From positions 62,001 through 126,000 of the forward strand of contig CALIBL010000002.1 of NCBI GenBank assembly GCA_938045805.1: DNA of 64,000 nucleotides, given 5' to 3'. The notes beneath the pieces are model-generated. The model was given only the letters and a program-made list of their open reading frames with translations, searched no databases and had not been told where the DNA came from. The DNA is from an uncultured Rubripirellula sp. (GTDB lineage Bacteria > Planctomycetota > Planctomycetia > Pirellulales > Pirellulaceae). A program made the translations under genes and the position numbers. Below are positions 52,901-61,899 of this stretch, in pieces; the stretch's first letter is position 1, and every line of letters starts with the position of its first letter.

Positions 52901-54972
52901 GTAGGCGCAAGCGTGGACTCTCGCCAACCTTGTTCCCTTTTCTTGCGGTCCTTGTATGCACTCTTGGCACGCTTATTCTTCTTCTCGTGTTGGTATCTCA
53001 AAACGCGACTGCCAATATTTCGTCAGACAAAAATCAAACAAGCACAGAAGACGAGTCAACATCACTGACTCAATCGCAGGTAAGACAGTTAATTCGCGAA
53101 GAATCTTTTAAGCTAGACGAGCTTATTGCAGCCAGAGAACTTCAAACAAAAGACCTAGAAGAAACACGAGACCAGAGGACGCATCTGGAAACTCACATCC
53201 AAAGCATCAAAGAAAGAATTAACTACCTCAGAGACGAGATCGAAGCGGCTACCAGTGGGCAAGCACAACTTGAGATCAGCGACGAGCAATTAGCGACTGC
53301 GAGAAATAACTCAAAATCCTTGGAAGAAACCCTTAACGAGCTAAAACAAGACAGCGAGAACGCGACGCCAAAATTCGTCATTGTTCCGCATCAGGGCCCC
53401 AACGGAACCGATCGACGTGCCATCTATCTTGAATGCAATGCTGATGGATTAACAATATGGCCCGAAGGGTCAACCATCACACTCGAGCAATTGGCTCAGT
53501 CGAATAACACCGGAAATCCTCTTGATGCGGCTCTTCGTACAATCCGGCTTCATGCGTTACAAATCTACGATGACAAGAATGCCCCCTACCCGCTCCTCAT
53601 TGTCAGACCAAATGGCATCGAGACCTACGCGGCAGCTCGTCGATGCATGGAGTCGTGGGACGACCAGTTTGGTTACGAACTCATCGAGAACAGCACTGAA
53701 CTTGCATTTCCACCTCGTGACGAAACCCTAAGTGAAAAAATTGAACAAGCAATTGCAAACGCGATACAGATGCAAAAACACCACGCTGCTGGGTTGAGTG
53801 ACCCAAAAAGCGAGCGAAACCAAAAGGGAACAATTAAGGCTGCAAACCTTCCCACGCTTTCCGCAGCGGCAATGGAAAGATCAAGTCGTGCAAATGGCTA
53901 TCGTCAATTGAGCGATACACCGTACGCGAGTTCACAATTCCAACCATCCAAACCAAATATCTCCGACAAAAACACACGGGCCAATTACTCAGATCACACC
54001 TACCCCATCACATCCAACAACCCTTCGGACGCAACGCGTCACCCTTCGGCTACACCTGCTTTTAACACGATAACAAGCGATCAAAGTTGGCCTGAAAACG
54101 GCTCAAATCGCCCCAGCTATACCTCACCAATTCCTAAGGCGTTCAACACTGTAAATCGAGATACCGGATCACTTGAAAGAACAGGTGGCAACGTTTTATC
54201 AAGAGGATCATCAGACAATGCGAGTTATCACGGAAAATCTGCAACCACCTCGTCAATTTTGAACTCTGGGATACCCGAGCATGCACAAAATTCGACAAAC
54301 GATGGAGGTGCGTCCAATACGGGACCACTGACGGGCGAGGGAACTGGGGATGATATAGAAAGCGGAGGTGCGACTCGAGAGTTGCCAGTAGCTCAAAGTC
54401 GGAATGCAAGTGACACTAAAACCAATGCCATAACGACAAACAAGGGCACTCCAAGTCCATTCGCCCACTCTCTGTCACAGGGAGAAATGAATGGCTCCTC
54501 CTCATCAATCGGCTCTGCGATGGAAGTTCCAGAGCAAGAATTCAGGGAGAAAATGCCGGAACCAGCGATTGACCCCACAGTCATCAACGCGCCTCCTGCG
54601 TCCAGAAAGCTCCTCACTAGGGCCGGGAGCCAGTGGGCAATCCCTTCATCTGCAGCTCTAGTTAGAGGAACTGCAATCGTACGCAAACTACAAGTTGAGG
54701 TATATAAAAACCGGTTTGTCCTTTTAGCGAGTCGGCAAGTTAATTCCATTGAAATCTTTTCTTTCTTCGATGGACAACTTGAACGAGCCTCCCTTCAACT
54801 CGCTACAGCAATTCATGACCGCATTTTACTCTGGGGTCCCGCTTTGCCAGGAGGTAGATGGCAACCAACTATTGAAGTGTCGGTGAAATCAAATGCCGAT
54901 GAGGCATTTGCGATATTAAAGAGAAACCTCGCTGGTAGCGGCCTCGAGCTGAAGCGAGCAACATCACCATGA
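52897..54972 (+). CDS. ExbD-like single-pass protein with large soluble region, Asp-lacking
   Basis: A 691-residue protein with one membrane helix near its start (SPTLFPFLAVLVCTLGTLIL, residues 10-35), then a coiled coil (about 50-150), a conserved globular part (KFVIVPHQGPNGTDRRAIYLEC, residues about 160-290), a long disordered Ser/Asn/Thr-rich linker and a second globular part at the carboxyl end. The helix aligns with ExbD/TolR (PFLDV), but the proton-carrying Asp is Ala17 (PFLAV). It overlaps both neighbours by four bases and is thus translated with them. Confidence 0.78.
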   Translation: MSRRKRGLSPTLFPFLAVLVCTLGTLILLLVLVSQNATANISSDKNQTSTEDESTSLTQSQVRQLIREESFKLDELIAARELQTKDLEETRDQRTHLETHIQSIKERINYLRDEIEAATSGQAQLEISDEQLATARNNSKSLEETLNELKQDSENATPKFVIVPHQGPNGTDRRAIYLECNADGLTIWPEGSTITLEQLAQSNNTGNPLDAALRTIRLHALQIYDDKNAPYPLLIVRPNGIETYAAARRCMESWDDQFGYELIENSTELAFPPRDETLSEKIEQAIANAIQMQKHHAAGLSDPKSERNQKGTIKAANLPTLSAAAMERSSRANGYRQLSDTPYASSQFQPSKPNISDKNTRANYSDHTYPITSNNPSDATRHPSATPAFNTITSDQSWPENGSNRPSYTSPIPKAFNTVNRDTGSLERTGGNVLSRGSSDNASYHGKSATTSSILNSGIPEHAQNSTNDGGASNTGPLTGEGTGDDIESGGATRELPVAQSRNASDTKTNAITTNKGTPSPFAHSLSQGEMNGSSSSIGSAMEVPEQEFREKMPEPAIDPTVINAPPASRKLLTRAGSQWAIPSSAALVRGTAIVRKLQVEVYKNRFVLLASRQVNSIEIFSFFDGQLERASLQLATAIHDRILLWGPALPGGRWQPTIEVSVKSNADEAFAILKRNLAGSGLELKRATSP

Positions 54973-56003
54973 ACACTACACGAAAAAAACGCCAAACCGT
55001 TGAACTGAGTTACGATTCTTTTTTAGATATCGTTGCAAATCTCGTTGGCATTTTAATCATCTTGGTGGTCGTTCTCGGCGCACAGTCGTCGAGTAGAATT
55101 GAAGCAATCAAGCAACAAACCAATATGGCCGCAGCATCACGCCTTGCCGAGCCAGATTACTTGGAGAGTCTAACCGCACAACTTAAACGCACATCGGCAG
55201 CTCAACAAGACTCAGATCGCCTCGAACACTTGATCGACAAACAACAAGAAGTTATTGACCAACGACTCCTTGAGCGAGATCTTCTATTAGATTTACTTCA
55301 TCAAGCTGAAGAAGCTTGGCTAGAGGCTAAAACGAAGTTCGATGATGATCGAGTTGCTAATGCAGAACGTCTCTCGGATTACCGACAACAACGGGCACGC
55401 ATCGCACAGCTGGAAAAAGAGATCGAGAGGCTATCAAGTCAACCACAAACAATTAACGAATTGCAACATCTTCCCACTCCGATGGCAAAGACAGTCTTCG
55501 GTGATGAAGTCCATCTCCGACTGAAAGCGAGGAAACTTTCAGTCGTTCCGATCGAACAATTACTCTCGGAAATCAAAAACAATTTCGAACGTATTGCCCC
55601 TGGCTCTAAAGAGGGAATACAGGAATCCGCAGTGGGTCCCTTACGAGGGTACATCGCTAGATATGAACTTGAGAAAACAAAGGGCACCATCAACCGCGGT
55701 GGGCAGATTCAAACCGCAACCAGAGTTCAACTATTGAATCTGAGCATCGAACCCTTAAATGAACCCCATGGCATTCCGTTTGGCGACGCGTTCAAGCAGG
55801 GAGAACTTCTCGATGTTGAACTTGCCGGAAGAGACCCGGCCTCAACCACCATTACAGTGTGGGTTTACCCTGACAGCTTTAAAGCCTTCCGGTCGCTGAA
55901 AGAGATCCTGTATCAGCGTGGGTTCGCAACTGCCGCGAGACCACTTCCTATGGAGCATGTGATAAGCGGAGGCCCCGACGGCACACGCTCTCGAGCACAA
56001 TGA
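54969..56003 (+). CDS. ExbD-like single-pass protein with coiled coil, Asp-containing
   Basis: A 344-residue protein with one membrane helix (residues 16-38) whose start reads SYDSFLDIVANLVGILIILV. This aligns with ExbD/TolR PFLDV and keeps an Asp (Asp20) at the proton-carrying position, with a second Asp at 16. A coiled coil of about 120 residues follows (LEKEIERLSSQ), then a beta-rich domain ending in VWVYPDSFKAFRSLKEILYQRGF, similar in outline to the carboxyl domain of the preceding protein. Last gene of the operon, overlapping the previous by four bases. It is likely the active ExbD-type subunit. Confidence 0.78.
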   Translation: MNTTRKKRQTVELSYDSFLDIVANLVGILIILVVVLGAQSSSRIEAIKQQTNMAAASRLAEPDYLESLTAQLKRTSAAQQDSDRLEHLIDKQQEVIDQRLLERDLLLDLLHQAEEAWLEAKTKFDDDRVANAERLSDYRQQRARIAQLEKEIERLSSQPQTINELQHLPTPMAKTVFGDEVHLRLKARKLSVVPIEQLLSEIKNNFERIAPGSKEGIQESAVGPLRGYIARYELEKTKGTINRGGQIQTATRVQLLNLSIEPLNEPHGIPFGDAFKQGELLDVELAGRDPASTTITVWVYPDSFKAFRSLKEILYQRGFATAARPLPMEHVISGGPDGTRSRAQ

Positions 56004-56042
56004 ATATGATGCTTACGTGATCAAATGGATATCAATCCGTTG

Positions 56043-57020
56043 TCAAGTCAATTCTCTTCGTGCCCAAGCAGCTGCACCCATCACCCCGGCATCGTCACCT
56101 AGTTGAGCCGCGATGATTTGAAACCGGTCTCGATAAACATCCATTACATGCTGACGCGCGGTATCCGTCACCGTTCCAACGATTAATTCCTCCATCGCTT
56201 CAACAAGACCCCCACCTAGGACGATTCGGTCCGGGGCTAGCAGATGAATCAGATTCACGACCGCATACCCGATTGATTCGCATGCCCGTACAACGATATC
56301 GCGAATCACCGTATCACCATTTTGAATCGCCTCAGCGATTGCACCGCTTCGAATATCTGCTAGGTCGGTACCGTACTTCCCTAACAGGTAGGGTGCATCA
56401 CCACGATGAGCTGCCTGGCAGGCCTCTGCAGCGATTGTGAGCCGACTCGCTTCTGATTCAACGGTTCCGCTCAATGGACTACCGCTTACTCGATTTGAAC
56501 TCGCAATTCGAGTATGTCCAATTTCCATGCAACTTACCCCCGCGCCATGGAGAATCTGACCGTCGTAAACGCAACCACCACCAATACCAGTCCCGGGAAA
56601 TACCCCTACGGCACACCGAGCTTCTTTAGCTGCCCCGAATCGATACTCCGCATAGACTCCAGCATCAACGTCGTTGAGCACCACCACTGAACAATCAAAA
56701 TGCCGGCTTAGCTCACTTTTCACATGGACATTATCCCATCCAAGATTGGGGGTAGTAAGAATACGTCCGTTATCCAGATCTATCGGTCCCGGACAACCGA
56801 TGCCGATCCCAGCGATCGTCTCGATCGAGAGATCTGAATCCTCGAGCAAGCGTTCGATTGTTGAAATAATCCTCCGTATCCCAGACTCACTTCCCTCTCG
56901 CCCTTTTGTCTTACGGCGACGTCTCCCTAACTCATTCCACTGTGCGTCATACGCCGAAGCAAGCATTTTGGTGCCGCCAAGGTCAAATCCCACCCAAACC
57001 GAGCGATTGCCACGGGTCAT
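56043..57020 (-). CDS. ROK family sugar kinase-like protein lacking the zinc motif
   Basis: A 325-residue ROK protein with the ATP-binding GFDLGGTKMLASAYD, substrate-site GIGIGCPGPID, catalytic-region VVLNDVDAGVYAEYRFGAA, and GVFPGTGIGGGCVYDG, then IVLGGGL and DDAGVMGAAAWA. ROK kinases of this type phosphorylate glucose or N-acetyl sugars. The usual GHxxx...CxCGxxGCxE zinc site is degraded: GHTRIASSNRVSGSPLSGTVES has the histidine but no cysteines. Activity is still possible, as some members lack zinc. It has a normal ATG start, converges with the proton-channel operon and is divergent from the DUF1549 gene. Confidence 0.86.
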   Translation of the reverse strand: MTRGNRSVWVGFDLGGTKMLASAYDAQWNELGRRRRKTKGREGSESGIRRIISTIERLLEDSDLSIETIAGIGIGCPGPIDLDNGRILTTPNLGWDNVHVKSELSRHFDCSVVVLNDVDAGVYAEYRFGAAKEARCAVGVFPGTGIGGGCVYDGQILHGAGVSCMEIGHTRIASSNRVSGSPLSGTVESEASRLTIAAEACQAAHRGDAPYLLGKYGTDLADIRSGAIAEAIQNGDTVIRDIVVRACESIGYAVVNLIHLLAPDRIVLGGGLVEAMEELIVGTVTDTARQHVMDVYRDRFQIIAAQLGDDAGVMGAAAWARRELT

Positions 57021-57309
57021 CTAAAGCCTCTGGTATATTCGAGTGAAACCATCGCAGATCGGCCGAACCGAAAGAATGGGTCCGGACCTATCCATCATGT
57101 TCTAACGCTTGCCATCATGAAACAAGGTAAGGTTCTCTCGATTTCGCAACTTTTGCGGCGACGCGGCATTAAAATCTTAGCCGACAGTTTTCCTCAGTGA
57201 GATCGGCGCGGTGTGCGATGCTTGCTCTAATCTCAAGGATCATGAGCCCCCTGCATCGTTTACTTTCCGTTGATACCCCCCCACAGCCTCGCACCTGGCC
57301 AAACTTGCG

Positions 57310-60111
57310 ATGTACAGAACGATTAATCGCTTGACTTTTATTCTTATGTTTATCTCTGGTTTTTGGACCTCCTTGTGGAACACTGAAGCCAATGAGCCGG
57401 CAGTTCACCCTGGCAAAGAGAAAACTGCAGACATTATCCCACCCATTAACACCAGATTCGCGGAATTGCCCGAAAGTGAATCTCCAGATTTCCAAAAGCA
57501 CATCATTCCGCTACTCGGGAAACTTGGCTGTAATGGACGTGCATGCCACGGTTCATTCCAAGGCCGAGGAGGCTTTCAATTATCCCTGTTTGGATATGAC
57601 TTTCACGCTGACCATGCGGCAATGTTGGATGACTCCACCGGGAGGATCGACTTGCAAGATCCGGATGAAAGTCTTGTGTTAGCCAAACCGCTTGATGGTG
57701 ATTTCCACGAGGGCGGCAAGAGATTTGAAAAGGATAGTTGGCAGCACCATGTGCTAAGAACTTGGATACAGCAGGGTGCATCCAATGACTCAAAAAAACC
57801 CAAGCAACTGGAACAACTCGAAGTCCAACCTCATGAAATTGAGTTCACTGATTCCACGCGGGAAGTCAATTTACGCGTGATCGCACACTGGGAAGATGGA
57901 TCTGTGGAGGATGTCACCATTCTTTGCAGATTCAAATCCAATGACGATTCAATCGCAACTGTCACCGACAACGGAATCGTCAACGATGGGACTGCGGGTG
58001 ACACCCATGTCGTTGTTTCTTATGACAACGCTGTGATTCCAATACCCATTATCAAACCTTTTGGATCAAAACAAAAATTCAAATCGACAACTTCAAATCA
58101 TCCAATCGACCAACTGGTAGATCAAAAACTCCGCAAGCTGAACATCGAAGCCTCAGGCACATGCTCTGACGCAGAATTCATTCGTCGTGTTTCGCTTGAC
58201 ATCTCGGGAGTTCTACCTTCCCCGAAAGCAGTAGAAGAGTTTCTATCAAATTCCGATCCCAGAAAACGGGAACAACTTATTGACAAACTCTTGCAATCGG
58301 ATGGGTACGCTGCGTGGTGGGCGACTCGATTTTCTGATTGGACGGGAAACAGTGATGAACAACTCAACAATGTTCTCCCCGTTCGAAATGTTGCGACAAA
58401 AATGTGGTTTGAGTGGCTTCGCGTAAGACTCGAAAACAACGTACCGTACGACAAGATCGTGGGAGGCATTGTCAACGCTCAAAGCCGAAATACCGACGAG
58501 TCATACCTAGAGTACTGCAAGGAGATGACAGAATCTTGTAAACCTGGTCAAGCGTCACGCTTCGCTGAGAGAGAAGGAATGCCCTTGTATTGGGCACGAC
58601 GAAACTTTCAAACTCCGGAAGATCGTGCGATTGGATTCTCCTACACTTTCTTAGGTGTTCGCATCGAGTGTGCTCAATGTCATAAGCATCCGTTCGATCG
58701 TTGGTCTAAAGACGATTTCGAGCAATTCTCGAAACTGTTCACACCGATTCGCGTTAATCAAAACCTAGTAGCGCAAGACGCCAAAAAAGAGCGGGACACC
58801 CTCTTAGCCGCCATCACTGGAGACGAAAAACTTCGTGGTGCAGACCTGAGACGTGCGTTGTACACTGCCGCAAAGAATGGCGAAACCATTCCGTTTGGGG
58901 AGTTATTAGTCAATGTTCGTCAAATCAGTGACAAGCAAAAGTCCGCAATCGAACTGGCAAAAAAACAGGGACGCAAAGCGTACACACCTGCCCTCCCTTC
59001 AGGAAAAATACTCGGACAGAACTCCAATATCTCCTTGGATCATGATCCGCGGAACGAATTGATGGAGTGGCTACGTGATCCAAGCAACCCATACTTTGCC
59101 AAGGCGATTGTGAATCGTGTTTGGAGCAACTATTTCGGCATCGGTCTTGTTGATCCCACCGATGACATGAATCTCGCCAACCCACCGAGCAACGGACCCT
59201 TGATGGACTATCTTGCCGCTGAATTCATCAAGAATCAATTTGACCTTAAATGGCTACATCGCAAGATCACCACCAGCAATACCTATCAACGCAGCGTTGA
59301 ACCCAACGAAACAAATCGACTGGATCAAAAGAACTTTGCTCGACATGTACCACGTCGCTTACCGGCGGAGGTCATTTACGACGCTGTGATGCTCGCCACA
59401 GGATCTGATGCAAAAGCAAGTCTGATGCGTGAAGAAGTAAGCGAAATGGCGATCGCGGATGGAAAACCCAAACGTCGCAACCAACAGGACTTTGCGCTTG
59501 AAGTGTTCGGTCAATCGATTCGGGAATCCAATTGCGATTGCGACCGAAGCGATTCCCCAAGCTTGTTGCAATCGGTTTATCTGAGAAATGATTCCGAGAT
59601 GCATCAGAGAATCATGGATAGCAGCGGTTGGGTCACACAGGCGTGCAAAGAGATCGGCATTGATGGCCCTCTCCAGATGAGCGATGCTCAATACCAAACC
59701 GCTTTCAATCGCGCGAATGCTATTCGAAAGCAAGTTGTCAACCAGATGTTGCGATTCCAAGGTGCGTCTGATCAGCAACAGTTAAAAATGCGTAAAACCA
59801 TCACGTCTGAATTGTCACGAGCGTCAATAAAAGTTGAGTCCCTTGGTTTTCAAATGCCACCCATTAATCGGCTACTTGCAGGCCGTCAAAAATGGGAAAT
59901 CCTCGAACCTTTACCATCAAAAACAGCTAATCAAGAAGATCTCAAAAATCTCGTTGAACAAGCCTACCTGAGGACGCTAAGCCGATACCCCGACACCGAT
60001 GAAGTAGAGATATCTGTTGATTACATCGAACAATCTGAAACGCCCGCCGACGGCGTAGCTTCTCTCCTGTGGGCATTAGTCAACACCAAAGAGTTCATCA
60101 TCACGCATTAA
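57310..60111 (+). CDS. DUF1549/DUF1553 secreted protein with Big2-like domain
   Basis: A 933-residue planctomycete-type protein. After a signal peptide (LTFILMFISGFWTSLW), it has an amino-terminal cytochrome-like part with GCNGRACHGSFQGRGGFQLSLFGYD (Cys-x4-Cys-His), a Big2-like Ig module (WEDGSVEDVT...VVSYDNAVIPI), then DUF1549 (DQLVDQKLRKLNIE; FRCAQCHKHP-type site, actual ECAQCHKHPFDRW) and DUF1553 (AKAIVNRVWSNYFGIGLVDP; PRRLPAEVIYDAVMLATG). The CxxCH motif could bind haem. It is paired with the DUF1501 gene 61 bases downstream. Such pairs are numerous in this phylum and are suggested to act in breakdown of complex carbon sources, without proof. Confidence 0.9.
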   Translation: MYRTINRLTFILMFISGFWTSLWNTEANEPAVHPGKEKTADIIPPINTRFAELPESESPDFQKHIIPLLGKLGCNGRACHGSFQGRGGFQLSLFGYDFHADHAAMLDDSTGRIDLQDPDESLVLAKPLDGDFHEGGKRFEKDSWQHHVLRTWIQQGASNDSKKPKQLEQLEVQPHEIEFTDSTREVNLRVIAHWEDGSVEDVTILCRFKSNDDSIATVTDNGIVNDGTAGDTHVVVSYDNAVIPIPIIKPFGSKQKFKSTTSNHPIDQLVDQKLRKLNIEASGTCSDAEFIRRVSLDISGVLPSPKAVEEFLSNSDPRKREQLIDKLLQSDGYAAWWATRFSDWTGNSDEQLNNVLPVRNVATKMWFEWLRVRLENNVPYDKIVGGIVNAQSRNTDESYLEYCKEMTESCKPGQASRFAEREGMPLYWARRNFQTPEDRAIGFSYTFLGVRIECAQCHKHPFDRWSKDDFEQFSKLFTPIRVNQNLVAQDAKKERDTLLAAITGDEKLRGADLRRALYTAAKNGETIPFGELLVNVRQISDKQKSAIELAKKQGRKAYTPALPSGKILGQNSNISLDHDPRNELMEWLRDPSNPYFAKAIVNRVWSNYFGIGLVDPTDDMNLANPPSNGPLMDYLAAEFIKNQFDLKWLHRKITTSNTYQRSVEPNETNRLDQKNFARHVPRRLPAEVIYDAVMLATGSDAKASLMREEVSEMAIADGKPKRRNQQDFALEVFGQSIRESNCDCDRSDSPSLLQSVYLRNDSEMHQRIMDSSGWVTQACKEIGIDGPLQMSDAQYQTAFNRANAIRKQVVNQMLRFQGASDQQQLKMRKTITSELSRASIKVESLGFQMPPINRLLAGRQKWEILEPLPSKTANQEDLKNLVEQAYLRTLSRYPDTDEVEISVDYIEQSETPADGVASLLWALVNTKEFIITH

Positions 60112-60172
60112 AGACAAACAAGAATAGACACCCCTCCATTACCAATCAAACTCATCAAGTAAAGCGACATCC

Positions 60173-61477
60173 ATGCAATTCAATCGAACCTGCGACGGTG
60201 CCAACCGTCGAGACATGCTCAAAATTGGCTCACTAGGCTTTGCTGGGTTAACTCTTTCCAACTACCTAGCAATGGCAGGGAACGGCCAACTTACAAAAGG
60301 TCGTGCAGATCGAGCTATTTTCATTGAGCTGCCAGGTGGTCCATCACACTTGGATACATTTGATTTGAAACCAAACGCGCCAAGCGAAGTACGAGGTAGT
60401 TTCAATCCAATCAAAACCAATGTCCCCGGAATAGAAATCTCCGAGCATCTACCACAACTCGCAAAGGTCGCAGATAAATTCTGCATCCTGCGAGGTGTCA
60501 GTCACACTCTTGCTGCCCACCGCTTAGGTCAAGAGTATGTCAATACAGGGAGTAAGCCGATTCCCGCTCTTGAGTATCCTAGCTACGGTGCGGTGCTGGC
60601 AAAGGAACGACCAAGTGATGCCGAAATCCCTAGCTTGGTAGCGGTCCCAAAAGCAGCTCAGGGACCTGGATTTCTTGGAATACGTTATGCTGCATTGGAA
60701 ACAAATTCCACCCCCGCACAAGGGCAACCTTACTCTGTTCGCGGCATCTCACTCCCTGATCAAATCAGTGTCCATGAGGTTACCCGCCGCCAAAGTTTAC
60801 TTAAAAAACTCGACCGCAGATTTGCCGAAGTAGAGAAATCAGACCAACTCCTCGAGGGCCTAGACCAATTCGGATCGCAAGCATACTCAATGATCACATC
60901 ATCTCGAGCAAGGCAAGCGTTCGATATTTCGCAAGAGCCAGAAAGTTTCTCTCGGCAGTTTGGTGAAGAACCCTTTGGTCAAAGCTGTCTACTTGCCCTC
61001 AGGCTCGTTGAGTCCGGTGTTCGTCTAGTCAGCGTTCAACTCGGTGGTTGGGATACTCATCAGGACAATTTCTCAAGACTCAAGAACAACAACCTTCCCA
61101 AACTAGATTCAGGTCTCAGTGGACTTCTAAACGGACTTGAACAACGTGGCCTACTGGAGACCACAGCAGTCTACGTCACGGGAGAATTCGGACGTACGCC
61201 GAAAATTAACAACCGTAGCGCTGAAGGCGGCAGGGATCATTACCCCCGCTGCATGTTCATGCTGATGGCAGGTGGTGCGGTAAAGGGAGGGCAAGTGATC
61301 GGCGAAAGCGATGAAAAAGCGGCAGGTCCACGAAATGAGGCAATCACTCCCGATGATGTCGCCGCAAGCTTCTATTACAACCTCGGGATTGATCCAACAA
61401 CCGAGTTCAACAGCATGACTGGTCGTCCGATCACTCTTGTAAGAGACGGAAACATCATCAAGAAACTATTCTCTTGA
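60173..61477 (+). CDS. DUF1501 family protein with Tat-type signal
   Basis: A 434-residue DUF1501 protein, distantly related to sulfatase/alkaline phosphatase folds. The amino end NRRDMLKIGSLGFAGLTL has the twin arginine and hydrophobic stretch of a Tat signal, suggesting export of a folded, perhaps metal-bearing protein. Conserved blocks are FIELPGGPSHLDTFDLKP, VRLVSVQLGGWDTHQDNF and VYVTGEFGRTPKIN followed by GGRDHYPRCMFMLMAGG, whose His, Asp and Glu residues could bind metal. It follows the DUF1549/DUF1553 gene, its usual partner. Function not established. Confidence 0.9.
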   Translation: MQFNRTCDGANRRDMLKIGSLGFAGLTLSNYLAMAGNGQLTKGRADRAIFIELPGGPSHLDTFDLKPNAPSEVRGSFNPIKTNVPGIEISEHLPQLAKVADKFCILRGVSHTLAAHRLGQEYVNTGSKPIPALEYPSYGAVLAKERPSDAEIPSLVAVPKAAQGPGFLGIRYAALETNSTPAQGQPYSVRGISLPDQISVHEVTRRQSLLKKLDRRFAEVEKSDQLLEGLDQFGSQAYSMITSSRARQAFDISQEPESFSRQFGEEPFGQSCLLALRLVESGVRLVSVQLGGWDTHQDNFSRLKNNNLPKLDSGLSGLLNGLEQRGLLETTAVYVTGEFGRTPKINNRSAEGGRDHYPRCMFMLMAGGAVKGGQVIGESDEKAAGPRNEAITPDDVAASFYYNLGIDPTTEFNSMTGRPITLVRDGNIIKKLFS

Positions 61478-61899
61478 AATAACTCAACTGCGAGTCTCGA
61501 AGCTATTAATTGACTAACAGCGCATTAACTGGTCGACCTTCATCCTGCGCATAAAGAAGGGCCATGGTGAAGCCCTCCCTGCCTCACCATAGCCCATCAA
61601 TGCTGGAACGATGGCACCAATCGTTCCACCCTCCCAATCCATGGTTGTTTTAATATCGACAAATTTTCCGCCTTTCTGGAGAACATCCTCTATTTAGAAG
61701 CGATTTTTTAAAGCTGTTCTTAAGAACAGATGGACATTCCCTAAAAAAGCTTTTCGCAGTGACACAGAGTGGCACCATCTTGAATACCGTGCCGATCCTT
61801 GCTCCTGTTTCATGGATTGGTTTCACGAAACAGAATTGGCTTTTCTGGCAAAAAGAGTAACGCCACAATGCTTTGGTCACGTAAGACCGAATATCAAAC
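61478..61899. other. Intergenic region between the DUF1501 gene and glnD
   Basis: About 420 bases between convergent genes, without a convincing gene. It holds several inverted repeats: two hairpins listed at 61559-61627 and a 16-base perfect palindrome CTGTTCTTAAGAACAG (61714-61729), itself framed by TTTTTTA and TAAAAAA. These probably end transcripts from both sides. Confidence 0.55.
61559..61627 (+). terminator. Tandem hairpins after the DUF1501 gene
   Basis: First stem at 61559-61595 (GGGC-ATGGTGA paired with TCACCAT-GCCC, one C/A mismatch, 13-base loop). Second stem at 61605-61627 (GGAACGAT/ATCGTTCC, 7-base loop). They lie 80-150 bases after the stop, with no clear U-run. Confidence 0.5.

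Noticed and set aside
51302..56003. Zorya anti-phage system, suggested by the ZorA-like channel with a long helical tail
   Set aside because: No zorC, zorD helicase or zorE nuclease is near, the second and third proteins lack an OmpA-like domain, and the surroundings are housekeeping genes rather than a defence island.
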